This document shows, one piece after another, positions 43,572 through 53,271 of a stretch of 64,000 bases of DNA (positions are counted from its first letter, which is position 1; each line of letters begins with the position of its first letter). The notes beneath the pieces are model-generated. The model was not told the origin of the DNA. It worked only from the letters and a program-made list of their open reading frames with translations, and did no database searches. A program made the position numbers and the translations under genes. This DNA comes from Zasmidium citrigriseum (taxonomy: Eukaryota; Ascomycota; Dothideomycetes; Mycosphaerellales; Mycosphaerellaceae), in contig NHNW01000016.1 in NCBI GenBank assembly GCA_002786025.1, positions 186,001-250,000 of the forward strand, written 5' to 3'.

Positions 43572-44813
43572 ATGCCGGGATCCGTGACCTCCACCGTCAG
43601 GCACCTCCTCCCAACCAGCTCGACGACAACAGAGTATCCATATCCCGAACGCAACATGCTCAGGGAAAGCTTCGACTTCTTGATCCAGAACTGGGTACTC
43701 ACTCTGGCATACACCATCGACTGGGTCGTAACCATCGTGATAGCAGCAGCAGGAGCTGGCTTGAACTTCGTTCCTCCAAGTCATCGATTGTTCTCGGTCC
43801 TCGACCTCACCATCTCTTACCCAATCAAATCCGAAGTATCGATTGCGACTGTGGTTATCGTTGCCGGCGCGGCACCAGCCATTATCGTGCTCCTTGTGGT
43901 CCTTCTCTTTGTTCCCGGCCAACGCTGGAGTCGAGGCTTGAAGCGGGTGGAAACGTATCGTGTAAAAGCTTGGGAGTTGGAGAGAGGATGGGCGGGATTG
44001 GCGTTGGCCCTCGCAACTGCGTTCTTCATCACCCAGGGCACCAAACAATTGTTCGGCAAACCTCGTCCAAACATGCTCGCACGGTGCCAGCCGGACATCA
44101 ACAACATCGCATCTCACATCGTCTCTGGGTATGGCGAGGGATTCAGCCGCGGTTGGACTCTAGTCGACATCTCGATCTGTACCACGACCGACCGGAAATC
44201 TCTCGACGACGGCTTTCGAAGCTTCCCGAGCGGCCATTCATCGTTCTCCTGGGCCGGGCTGCTTTATCTGACCTTGTTCTTATGTGCGAAGTTCCAGATC
44301 GCTTTCCCCCATCTACCGGTTTGGTCAAAGTCGTTCGATCGCGCGCGGTATACATCTCGACGAACGAACGATTTCGAGCTGCAGCAATCGAGCGGATCGC
44401 AGAGCGATGGCGAAGCCCAAATGAGACAACACAGAATTCTAGCAAACACTGAAGCATCTCCAGCACGCAATCTGGCAGCGACTCCACCGCATTATCTGTT
44501 GATTCTGGCGGCCATTCCGATTGCCGTTGCGGTGTATATCAGCTCCACCCGCTACACCGACTACTATCACTTCGGCTTCGACATCATCGCCGGATCTTTG
44601 CTCGGCATTCTGACAGCATGGTTCAGCTTCAGGTGGACTCATCTACCGGTGGAAAGGGGACATGGCTGGGCATGGGGTGCAAGGAGCAAGAACAGGGCAT
44701 TTGGCATTGGAGTCGGAACAGAAGGATACGTAGAGCATGAATCGGTGACCGAAATGGGCTTCAGCCGAGCCGGCGGTGTTGAGGCGAGAATGTCGTACGG
44801 ACTTGATGTATAG
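43572..44813 (+). CDS. PAP2-family lipid phosphate phosphatase
   Basis: Single exon, 413 residues with about six membrane helices. The three phosphatase motifs are in order: KQLFGKPRP (158-166), PSGH (219-222) and TRYTDYYHFGFD (R327, H333, D337). The central loop between motifs 2 and 3 carries an Arg/Ser/Gln-rich cytosolic stretch (about 255-300). It should dephosphorylate phosphatidic acid, lysophosphatidate or diacylglycerol pyrophosphate at the ER or vacuolar membrane, like yeast Dpp1/Lpp1. The tail from about 360 is Gly-rich. Confidence 0.92.
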   Translation: MPGSVTSTVRHLLPTSSTTTEYPYPERNMLRESFDFLIQNWVLTLAYTIDWVVTIVIAAAGAGLNFVPPSHRLFSVLDLTISYPIKSEVSIATVVIVAGAAPAIIVLLVVLLFVPGQRWSRGLKRVETYRVKAWELERGWAGLALALATAFFITQGTKQLFGKPRPNMLARCQPDINNIASHIVSGYGEGFSRGWTLVDISICTTTDRKSLDDGFRSFPSGHSSFSWAGLLYLTLFLCAKFQIAFPHLPVWSKSFDRARYTSRRTNDFELQQSSGSQSDGEAQMRQHRILANTEASPARNLAATPPHYLLILAAIPIAVAVYISSTRYTDYYHFGFDIIAGSLLGILTAWFSFRWTHLPVERGHGWAWGARSKNRAFGIGVGTEGYVEHESVTEMGFSRAGGVEARMSYGLDV

Positions 44814-45406
44814 AAGATTGCGACAGCAGAATTTGTGAAGTAGAAACACACAAACAACTTCGAAGCACTCATGGCGTGGGCAGCTCGAAGCCGCGGAGCC
44901 TTGCAGACCAATCGAGCCTGACGGTGCTTGGCATGTCACTGCTCCTCATTTATTGGCGCATCTCATCTCGCAAGCTTTCTGGAACACAGATTCCAACACC
45001 CAATCACCTTCAAGTCAATGACGCTCAGCACTGCCCTTATTGGATTAATGTTCAATGTCAATGCACAAACTTCCGCTTGACCTGACCTCACGTCCCTGAC
45101 GACGATGAACGATCATGTGCATCATGACCTCGCATTGAAAGCTAGCTTTCAGCCTCGCAGAAGTACCTGCCTGTTGCGGTAGGGGCCTTTCACTTTGTCA
45201 TCAAGCCCCTGTCAGCGGCCACGCAAGCGTTCCAGGCAGTCACGTCAGGTCGATGCGGCGCGGGGAATTCGAGAGAAGAAGAGGTAAGATGGCGTGACAG
45301 ATTGTCTCCCAGGCCCTTGCACGGGACTTTGCATGGTTGAGGCCCGAGGAAAGAGAATCTTGCTGTCAGATGAGCAAGTCCGCGAATTTCACACCCGCAC
45401 CACATC
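44814..45406. other. Intergenic, no gene recognised
   Basis: About 590 bp between the PAP2 stop and the AIM6-like start; no coding or RNA signal seen. Confidence 0.45.
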
Positions 45407-46681
45407 ATGGGCCTGTGGACTCAGGAATTGGACGAGCTGCCCTTGGCAAACCGCTCTGTCCGCAAACAGCGCCGTGACCGAACGTCGAGAAGATGTCGCC
45501 GGTCGTACGTATCGCGATACGTCAAGAGGGCGGTGTGTACATCGCCAATTCTGATTCTAGCGATGTTGTATGCAGTGTTGAACATGTTTTGCTCACCGAA
45601 CAGTTGCTGATGCTTCCACAGCGGCGTTTTGCATCTACTTCAATTCCTAATCGGCCGTTCACGATTCTTCTGGAACACCATCGACTTCACTTCCAGACCA
45701 GGCATGCCCATCGATTTCGCCCCGCGAGACGTTGAGAATCCTACTCGAGGTGTACTGCCCATACCGTGTCATTCGCATAATGACTACTGGAGACGGCAGC
45801 CTCTTTTTGATGCTCTCAGGTGGGGCTGTGCAAGTGTGGAAGCAGATGTATGGCTCTATGACCAGCAGCTTTATGTTGGACATACCGTATCATCCTTGAA
45901 GAAGGAGAGGACCTTTCGAAGTATGTATGTGGATCCGCTTGTGGCAATCTTGGACAACATGAGCGATCGAAAGGACGCCGTCCGAGAGACTGAAGATTGG
46001 AATGGCGTCTTCAGCACAAAGCCTGAGCAGACACTGGTACTGTTGGTCGATCTCAAGCACGAAGGACACAGCGCTTTCGACGTCCTGCAGAGGCAACTCC
46101 AGCCCCTTCGAGAGAGGAATCTTTTGAGCTACTGGAACGGCCAGGAAGTCATGCAACGAGCGATTACAGTAATCGGAACGGGCGACACTCCCTTCGATCT
46201 GTTGATCGCAAACACAACCCACCGCGACGTCTTCTTCGATGCCCCTCTCGATCAGCTCTGGGAAAAGCCGCGAACGAGAATCGATCGTCAAGATCCCCTG
46301 CATCATCTCAATTCACAGATGGACTATGGCCGCGCGATGTCCCTTCCGCTAGACACAGATTCTCAACTCTTCGATCCAAGCAACTTCAACACGAGCAACT
46401 CTTACTACGCCAGCACATCGTTCTCGGCCACTGTCGGTTTCGTCTGGCGAGGTCACCTTTCTCCCCGACAAATGGAGATCATTCGCGGGCAGATTCGCGG
46501 TGCAAAGCGAAGGGGTTTGAAGGCGAGGTATTGGAGTACACCCTCATGGCCGATTGCGTTGAGGAATCATATCTGGCACGTCTTGGTCAAAGAAGGTGCA
46601 GACATTCTCAGCGTCGACGATCTGGCCGCCGCCGCGAGCCAGAGTTGGACGAGCGAAGAACATTTGAATCAATTGTGGTAA
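45407..46681 (+). CDS. AIM6: AIM6-like PLC-type phosphodiesterase, membrane-anchored
   Basis: Exons 45407-45567 and 45622-46681; 406 residues. The 54-nt intron (GTATGC...CACAG, TGCTGATGC branch) splits the membrane helix, which then reads ILILAMFGVLHLLQFLI after a basic N-terminus. The catalytic part is the PLC-like / glycerophosphodiester TIM-barrel fold: CHSHNDYWRRQPLFDAL (His-Asn active region), GCASVEADVWL (Glu, Asp), LYVGHTVSSL, LVLLVDLKHEG and the terminal RYWSTPSWP / LSVDDLA elements. Fungal AIM6 proteins have no proven substrate. The gene is tail to tail with a small membrane protein (47 bp). Confidence 0.85.
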
Positions 46682-46728
46682 ACATCTCATCCCATGAAAC
46701 TCGAGTCTCAATCGCAAGTCTACATCAA

Positions 46729-47139
46729 TCAGACCCCTGTGTCTGCCAGAAAGTCTTTCACCTCCTTCCACTTGTCGTTACTCTCGTCCATCCTGACGTC
46801 GAAGATGAAAGAGCCCAACCTCCTGCTCAACGAGCCGCAGAGCTGGTAGGCGATATACGATGACACCATGACGGCAAGCAAGAAGATCACGGCTGTGATC
46901 AGTGTTGGTTGTTGAGATGCTCGTTGGCTTGAAACCCCTGCGGGAGTGGCCACGTTGTCGTTAGGATTGCCTTCGAGCGATTGAGAAGCTGCCTTGTCCC
47001 GTTCAACTTCCTCCTCGGATCGTGCGACGTTCTTTTCCATGGTATCGAAGACGGTAAAATCTCTTCTGTTCTCGCACGCTTCTTGAATATTTGTTGCTTG
47101 ACTTCCGAGACGAAATGTTAGCCCTGATCCATCGAGCAT
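46729..47139 (-). CDS. Small single-pass membrane protein, unknown
   Basis: 136 residues from the ATG at 47139; an internal ATG at 47040 would give 103 residues and starts at a charged MEKNVARSEEEVERDK. It has one strong membrane helix (TLITAVIFLLAVMVSSYIAYQLC). A C-terminal ~35-residue segment (SLSRRLGSFIFDVRMDESNDKW) follows. The acidic/polar N-terminus and single helix suggest a type II or tail-proximal anchor. No family recognised; evidence for expression is only its clean frame and membrane helix. Confidence 0.5.
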   Translation of the reverse strand: MLDGSGLTFRLGSQATNIQEACENRRDFTVFDTMEKNVARSEEEVERDKAASQSLEGNPNDNVATPAGVSSQRASQQPTLITAVIFLLAVMVSSYIAYQLCGSLSRRLGSFIFDVRMDESNDKWKEVKDFLADTGV

Positions 47140-47977
47140 TCAAGCTTGTGTGGGCATTACCCGTCGAGCGGAATGGTCAAGACCGAGCAAGTTGGAGGGA
47201 CTGTGAGAGCCTTTTGCAGTTTGAAAGACCAGGACTCGATGTCCTACAAGCTCTGCTCATATGTCATGAACGACGTGCCTATGAAGCCCGCCAGTGACAG
47301 TCAGCTCCCGGCCACGCGTTCCACGGAGCTGTGCTTTCGATTGAGCCACATTCGCCGGGCACGTGCCTGTTCGGCAGACCGTCATTCTATTTCCAGAGCC
47401 GCGGACCGCGCAAAAGGCGCAGCCTCGTTTCCACACTACTCTCCCGCCCTGCAGATCTCCGCAAAGTTCGTCGGCCACAGCGCCGTTTCGAGCTCATGCT
47501 AATTAAGCTTTGTGATGCCGGTGCTTATGCGTGCACGACCTTCCTTGCCTAGATGGCGTACTAGTAGAAGGATCAAGGTTTGTTGCACAGCGTGCGCTTT
47601 GTCCCTGAGTTGTGCGTTTCTGGTAGACTATGGATGTTGTGAGAAGCAAGGGTCATCAATACCCGAGATGTTATTCCCGTCTACGACCAGACACACGAAG
47701 TCTTGAACGGTACTACTTCCTCGATATGTGTATCTTGATTGTCTAATCAACACCGTCGTCCATACACATCTCGGTCGCATCGAGCCACGTTAGGACAGCT
47801 GCAATTCAAATGTCAGCTTTGTAGATTGCCTCACAGACTGCCCACGATGTCCGCTCGGCAGGCCGGGTTCGATCCTTGAGTCGAGTCAATGAAGAGACCT
47901 GAGGATATGCATTCAATAGAGTGCGTGATACAGAGCTATACAACTCTTCAAGCTCGGACTTCGATATCACTGGTTGG
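47140..47977. other. Intergenic, no gene recognised
   Basis: About 840 bp between the small membrane protein and the GMC oxidoreductase 3' end; nothing convincing. Confidence 0.45.
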
Positions 47978-49594
47978 CTACAACATAGCCCCAAATCTTT
48001 TGTCAACCAATTGTCCATCTCTTAGACTGCGTCCAATTCTCTCTGCAAACATCATAGTCGTCCACATGGTGTTGGCTGCTGGAATGGTCGGAATCACACT
48101 GGCATCTGCGACTCGAAGCCCTGTCACTCCGTACACACGACCGCTCTGATCCACCACGCCACCTTGTTCTCGCACTGCCATGCGACAGCTGCTGGTAAAG
48201 TGATAAGTGCTGGAGTACTGCGATGCGATCCATTCGTCGAGCAAATCATCGCTCACGATAATCTCGGGAGTCAAGCCGATGGCTGGGGACAGGTGTTGTT
48301 GCATCGGCCGGGACTGAACGATGTCATACGCCAGACGGACAGCTTTACGTGCGGCGGCACGATCAACTGCGGTTGTAAAATAATTTGGAGAAATAATCGG
48401 TTGCTCGTAGGGAACAATGGTGTGAATGCGTACGTTGCCAAGTGATGTTGGTTTGTTGAGGTTGCAGCCAATTCCTGCAACATGACCGGTCGCTGTGCCG
48501 CCCAGATTTCGTTGAAGATTTTCGCTCGCTAGGGCCTCGTTCGATGACGACTGAGGAGGAGTAGCCGCATGCAAGTAACTGAAGCAGACCATTTGCAGGT
48601 CAAGAAGACCACTGCCGGGGCTAGAAGACCAACGAGCCTGCATCTGTAGGGAAAAGTCATCATCCTGGTAAGCACCCGGTTGAGGACGACCAACGACTGG
48701 GACACATGGGTGATCGGCTAAGTTTGCACCGACAGGGAGGCTTGCAAGGATTGGAATGTCGAGAGTAGAGAGCAAAGCAGCTGGACCGATCCCTGAGCGC
48801 TGGAGCACGGCCGGGGAGAATATGGCTCCGGCCGAGAGGATGATTTCCGTACTGGCTGAGATCCTTCGGCCGTCGCAGAGGACGACACCGACAGCCTTGC
48901 GGTGCAAGAACGTGATACGGTCCACAGGCGCGCTGGTCATGAGGCTGAAGTTGGGCTTCCCACGGACGGGGTCGATGAAAGTGTTTGCAGCACTAACCCG
49001 ACGGCTTCCCTGACGACAGACTGGTGATGCACCAAGACCTTCGACACCAGTGGCGTTGAGATCCTCGACCCAGGACAGTCCGCAACTGATCGCACCATCG
49101 ACGAAAGCTCGTTGTATTGTTCCAGCTTCTTCAACCCCAGTACGAACCAGCGGATGTGGTCCGTTGGTCCCACTGACATCGTCCTTCTCAAGAGAAGCGT
49201 AGACGGGCTCCACGTTTTTCCAACCCCAGGCATCGTTTCCAAGGTTCACCCACTCCTCGCAATCATTGACTGAGTTCCTCAGTGCCGTTCCGCCATTGAT
49301 ACTGCTCCCACCACCAACGATTTTAGCCTGAGCCACCCGCATGGATCCGCCTCCAGGCAGCACGACGTTGACATTCCAGTCGATTCGATCGTCAAAGACT
49401 TCAGACTGGCCTTTCATTGGTACACGCCGGATGTTCTCTGCGCCCGATGATACACCCGGCTCTCGGGAGTCGAGACCAGCTTCCAAGAGGAGAACGTTGA
49501 AGTTGGGATTCTCTGCGATACGCGCCGCAACTACGCATCCTGCTGAGCCAGCACCAACAACAATGTGCGTGAAATCATCCCCGTTCTTCGTCAT
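47978..49594 (-). CDS. GMC-family FAD oxidoreductase
   Basis: Single exon, 538 residues from the ATG at 49594, which places the FAD-binding GAGSAG at residues 14-19. VLLLEAGLDS (ADP-ribose contact), the GMC signature region AKIVGGGSSINGG and SAGAIFSPAVLQRSGIG follow in order. At the active site, STYHFTSSCRM supplies the His and AANTMWTTMMFAERIG the second position as Asn, the His/Asn pair seen in choline- and alcohol-oxidising members. No signal peptide, so intracellular, possibly peroxisomal. It would oxidise a primary or secondary alcohol, possibly a sugar or polyol. Divergent from the short-chain dehydrogenase; first of four genes that look like one catabolic module. Confidence 0.9.
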   Translation of the reverse strand: MTKNGDDFTHIVVGAGSAGCVVAARIAENPNFNVLLLEAGLDSREPGVSSGAENIRRVPMKGQSEVFDDRIDWNVNVVLPGGGSMRVAQAKIVGGGSSINGGTALRNSVNDCEEWVNLGNDAWGWKNVEPVYASLEKDDVSGTNGPHPLVRTGVEEAGTIQRAFVDGAISCGLSWVEDLNATGVEGLGASPVCRQGSRRVSAANTFIDPVRGKPNFSLMTSAPVDRITFLHRKAVGVVLCDGRRISASTEIILSAGAIFSPAVLQRSGIGPAALLSTLDIPILASLPVGANLADHPCVPVVGRPQPGAYQDDDFSLQMQARWSSSPGSGLLDLQMVCFSYLHAATPPQSSSNEALASENLQRNLGGTATGHVAGIGCNLNKPTSLGNVRIHTIVPYEQPIISPNYFTTAVDRAAARKAVRLAYDIVQSRPMQQHLSPAIGLTPEIIVSDDLLDEWIASQYSSTYHFTSSCRMAVREQGGVVDQSGRVYGVTGLRVADASVIPTIPAANTMWTTMMFAERIGRSLRDGQLVDKRFGAML

Positions 49595-49946
49595 GTCGAT
49601 TGCGGAAAGTGTCGTTGGAACGTATGTTGTCCAAGGCACGTACACTAGTCACTTTTGCTTAGAACGATCTGCAGTCAAGTTGCATGAAAAGTGTGTGATG
49701 AACCACAATCACACGTTTTGCTCTGCTTCCGGGGGCTATCTGCAGGATTGATTCTGTCTCTGTGGACTGGGCTGCTCCGAGGTCGTGGTGGCGGCAAAAC
49801 GGTTAAAAGGGCTTAGCCTTCAAGCGACCGCCCAGATACAATTGCTCACTTGAATCCGCATGCTCGATGAGCGTGGCAAGTCTGAGTAAACTTGTACAGT
49901 CGTACCACTGGTCAATCGCGCTGGAAAGCTATTACACCTCACAGCC
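49595..49946. promoter_or_regulatory. Divergent promoter region, GMC / SDR
   Basis: 352 bp between divergent starts, consistent with joint control of the two oxidoreductases. No specific site recognised. Confidence 0.45.
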
Positions 49947-50857
49947 ATGGACTTGGTGAGTGCCGGCTGTTACAGCCTTATCGTTCAACCTCACCTTCTG
50001 ACTCGCGCGACTAGTTTGATCTGACAGGTCAGACGGCCGTCATCACCGGAGCAGCACGAGGACTGGGATTATCTATCGCTGCAGCATTGGCGCAAGCGCA
50101 CTGCAATATCGCAGTCATCGACATCGTTCAAGTCGCACCCGAAGAGGTGACCAACCTTGGATCGGCCCATGAAGTGCATGTGGAATACTACGCCTGCGAT
50201 GTCAGCTGCAAGGCCCAGGTCGTCGATACCATTGCACGTATCGAGCGAGACTTCGGCCGCATCGACATCAACATCAATGCCGCCGGCGTTGTCACCAATG
50301 AGCCTTTCGTATCCACCACGGAAGAAGACCTTTCACGAACGTTTGGCGTCAACTTCTACGGTTCCTTCCTCATTGCTCAGGCTTGCGCAGCATCAATGAT
50401 CGCCCGTGTCAAGGCTTCTAATCGCCCTGCACCTATCAATCTGGCCGCCGATGGTAGCAGCATTGTCTTCATTGGGTCAATATCTACCTATGTTCCCTCG
50501 ATTGCACAGAATATCAGTGCTTATATCGGGTCAAAGGCAGCGGTTCTTGGACTTGTAAAGCCGCTTGCCGTCGAGTTGGCTCCATTTGGCATTCGAGTCA
50601 ATAGTGTGAGTCCTGGCTATATGATGACCGACATGATGGCCGGGTTGCAAAAACGCCAGCCAAGTCTGGTCCGACAATTCCAGGAGGAAACTCTGCTGGG
50701 TGGGGGCAGTCGTATTGGGAGACCGGAAGATTTGCACGGTCCGTTGTTGATGCTCTGCTCACGAAGGGCTGGAGCATGGATTACTGGGCAGGATATTCTG
50801 GTGGACGGAGGCGCGGCGAGTTGGAAGCATCCTGCCGCCCTCGACGAGGCTGCTTGA
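49947..50857 (+). CDS. Short-chain dehydrogenase/reductase (classical SDR)
   Basis: Exons 49947-49955 and 50015-50857; 283 residues. The first exon is only three codons (Met-Asp-Leu); joining it to exon 2 gives MDLFDLTGQTAVITG. Cofactor motif TGAARGLG (14-21), DVSC for adenine, NAAGV, the catalytic Ser in FIGSIS and Y173-x3-K177 (YIGSK) are all present. The tail carries GRPEDLHGPLLML and ITGQDILVDGG. It should oxidise or reduce a sugar, polyol or other secondary alcohol with NAD(P). Tail to tail with the MFS sugar transporter (130 bp). Confidence 0.9.
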
Positions 50858-50987
50858 TGGCTGACATGCATTCCGAGAGATATTGAAGTGGTGATCAGCT
50901 TCAAAGTGCTATCCTCTCGAACCACAGGAAGCTATGCTAGCCACATGTATTATACTACAAACGACGGTCATCAACTCACTGCAACTC

Positions 50988-52870
50988 TCATCGATCACCA
51001 CTTGTCTCGATCTTTTCTGCAGTAATAGCCACGGCGTCGACGTCCTTCTTGTCCGGTTGACTCTCTCCAGATTCGCGAAGCTCAATCTCGTCGACCTCAT
51101 CAAACAGATTCCTCGCCGCCAAGGCCACATCGCCATACGCCTCTTCTAAGCGGACTCGATACGCGGCCACATTCTTGCTCACCAGCAGGCTATCGCTCGT
51201 GAAGAGCAAGTTAACCTCCTCGAGCGATTTCTGGGCGACTTCAGGGTAGAAAAAGTAGATGACGGGCGCCGAAATTGCGTTCATCGCCCCGAAGAAGATG
51301 AACGTACCATAGCCCAGACGGTCTAGCATGATGGGAATCACAAACCCAGTCACGCCGCATCCAATTGCCCAGCCCAGAATGGTCATACTGTACCCTTTGG
51401 CGCGAACTTCCTGAGGCCAGATCTCACTGCCGTAGATCCAGCAGGGCACAATGTTGAACATTGTGAAGAACCACAGAAAGACAAATGCGAATGATGCTGC
51501 TGCTGTACCGAGTGCCTTTGCTGTCGCCTCGTCGTGTCCCTGGTGATCTCGCGAGGCTTTGATGAGCCCGCCGACGAGGAACAAAGAGATCCCCTGGGTG
51601 ATGAAGGAGATGAGTAATGACTTCCGCCTACCCAGGCGATCGATAACAAGGGATGCCGCCGCCGTTCCAAAGATGCCCAGCGTGTTGATCAAACCAGCAA
51701 GCCAGCTGGATTTGTAGGAGTCGAAGCCTGCGAGCGCGAATAGTTGACCTGCCCATGTTGCCTGGGTGTAGAGAAATTGGTAAGTCACATCTAGCCAGAC
51801 ATTGTGGGCATCTATCACTTACAATGGCAAGAATTCCCGTCCACTGCTGAATCGTTTGGAGCGCAGCGCCCATGATAGCTCGACGTCCGAGGTGAAGGGC
51901 GCCGGAATATCTGCCTTCCAGGAAGATGTTGAGGTAGCTATTGCGTTTGTGCACGGAGTTCTCTACGATGGCATCGAGCTCTGCAATCTCAGCGGCCAGT
52001 CTTGGATCGTCCTCGGCAACATCGCCACGGAGTTTGGCCAAGATATCCACGGCTTCCACGCGGCGGTGGTTGGCAATGAGCCACCTATACGTCCAAGTAA
52101 GAAAGGCAATGCCAAGCTTCAAGAGCATCTGCATCACATACCTAGGAGACTCTGGCAAAAAGGGTATCGAGAATAGCACGACCAGCATTGGTATGCACAT
52201 GAAGGCAAGGGGGAACCGCCACCGAAATTCCGGCTCTGTATCGCGGATGCCAAAATTGAGCCAGTAAGCGATTACAATGCCCAGATAGTTTGCCACAAAG
52301 ACGAGCGCGAAGTTGGCGCCACGGTTGTGCGCCGAGGAGAGCTCAGACACCCATGAGGGAATGATGGTGTTGATGAATCCAATACCGATCCCAGCAACGA
52401 TCCTGGCACATATGAACTGTATCATCATCAGCGACAGCCACCGTTGTGCGGCACAAGTCCGATGAACGTACCATATCCGAGTTCACGCTGCCGCTCATCA
52501 GAGCTGCCCCCAACAGGCAGAATATCGCACCGATAGTGACACCTCGCTTCCTCCCGAGCATATCGCCAAGCTTGCCTACGACTGTGAGACTGCCGCCTTC
52601 TCATTCTCCTCCGATCTCAGACGTACCTCCAACGAGACAGCCAATTATTGCACCAAAGTAGTAAGCCGCCGCCAAGCCTCCCTGCTTCGTTGAGTCGGTC
52701 ACCACGCCGTCGTGTCCGATGTTTGCCATGTCGATGAAACCTGGAGTCTCAGAGACCGTGCCCAGAACGCCCTGGTTGTAGCCCTCGAAGATCAGAGCAA
52801 CAGCGCTGAAGAGATTCAAGAGGAACAACAGAGCCTTTCCAGGCACTCGACGCCATAGCTGTAGAGGCAT
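50988..52870 (-). CDS. MFS sugar-type transporter (SP family)
   Basis: Exons complement(50988..51761, 51823..52084, 52142..52416, 52472..52575, 52627..52870); 552 residues. The model restores canonical motifs across each junction: GGKLGDMLGRKRG (TM2-3 loop), ARIVAGIGIGF, RGANFALVF, PESPRWLIANHRR, IDRLGRRKSLL and PCWIYGSEIWPQEVRAKG. The 57-nt intron inside PESPR|W is a multiple of three without stops; removing it recovers the family motif. Twelve membrane helices and a cytosolic acidic tail predict a plasma-membrane proton symporter for a sugar, polyol or sugar acid. Its position between two dehydrogenases supports a role in feeding them. Confidence 0.9.
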
Positions 52871-53271
52871 ACTGGGTAGAAGTCGACAGTTGCCTTAGAT
52901 TGAGCGAAGACGACAAGGTGGAGTGTGTACCCACGCGACGCGATGAGAAGTGAATGCAGGAGCGATGCAGTCTCACACGTGGGAGGTAGGGGCACAGGAG
53001 AGATGCAGTCTCACACGTGGGAGGGAAGGGACAGCATAGTATGTACCCCAGATCAACGCACATACGCAGTCGCTTAAACGGCTAAACGCCATGAAGCGGT
53101 CGGAAGTATGGCGGATAGGATCATCAGGCGGGGACTTGGGCCACGCTTTTGCCACATGGGAAAACGGCATTGCCGTAGATATCGCTCTGCAGAACTGTAA
53201 AACCAACATGTCCTTCTGTCCGAAGACGTTACAAGGCGGGCTTCTGTGAGGACTACCCTTCCGCAGAGTGA
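52871..53271. promoter_or_regulatory. Divergent promoter region, MFS / Gfo-Idh-MocA gene
   Basis: About 400 bp between divergent starts. Holds a direct repeat: GCAGTCTCACACGTGGGAGG appears near 52965 and again near 53003. The CACGTG core in each copy is the E-box bound by bHLH or bZIP factors, so this is a good candidate regulatory element. Confidence 0.55.
52965..53023. repeat. Direct repeat with CACGTG core in the MFS/Gfo promoter
   Basis: Two copies of a roughly 25-bp unit containing GATGCAGTCTCACACGTGGG, about 38 bp apart. Each includes a palindromic CACGTG. Duplicated sites between divergent genes suggest binding by one regulator. Confidence 0.65.
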
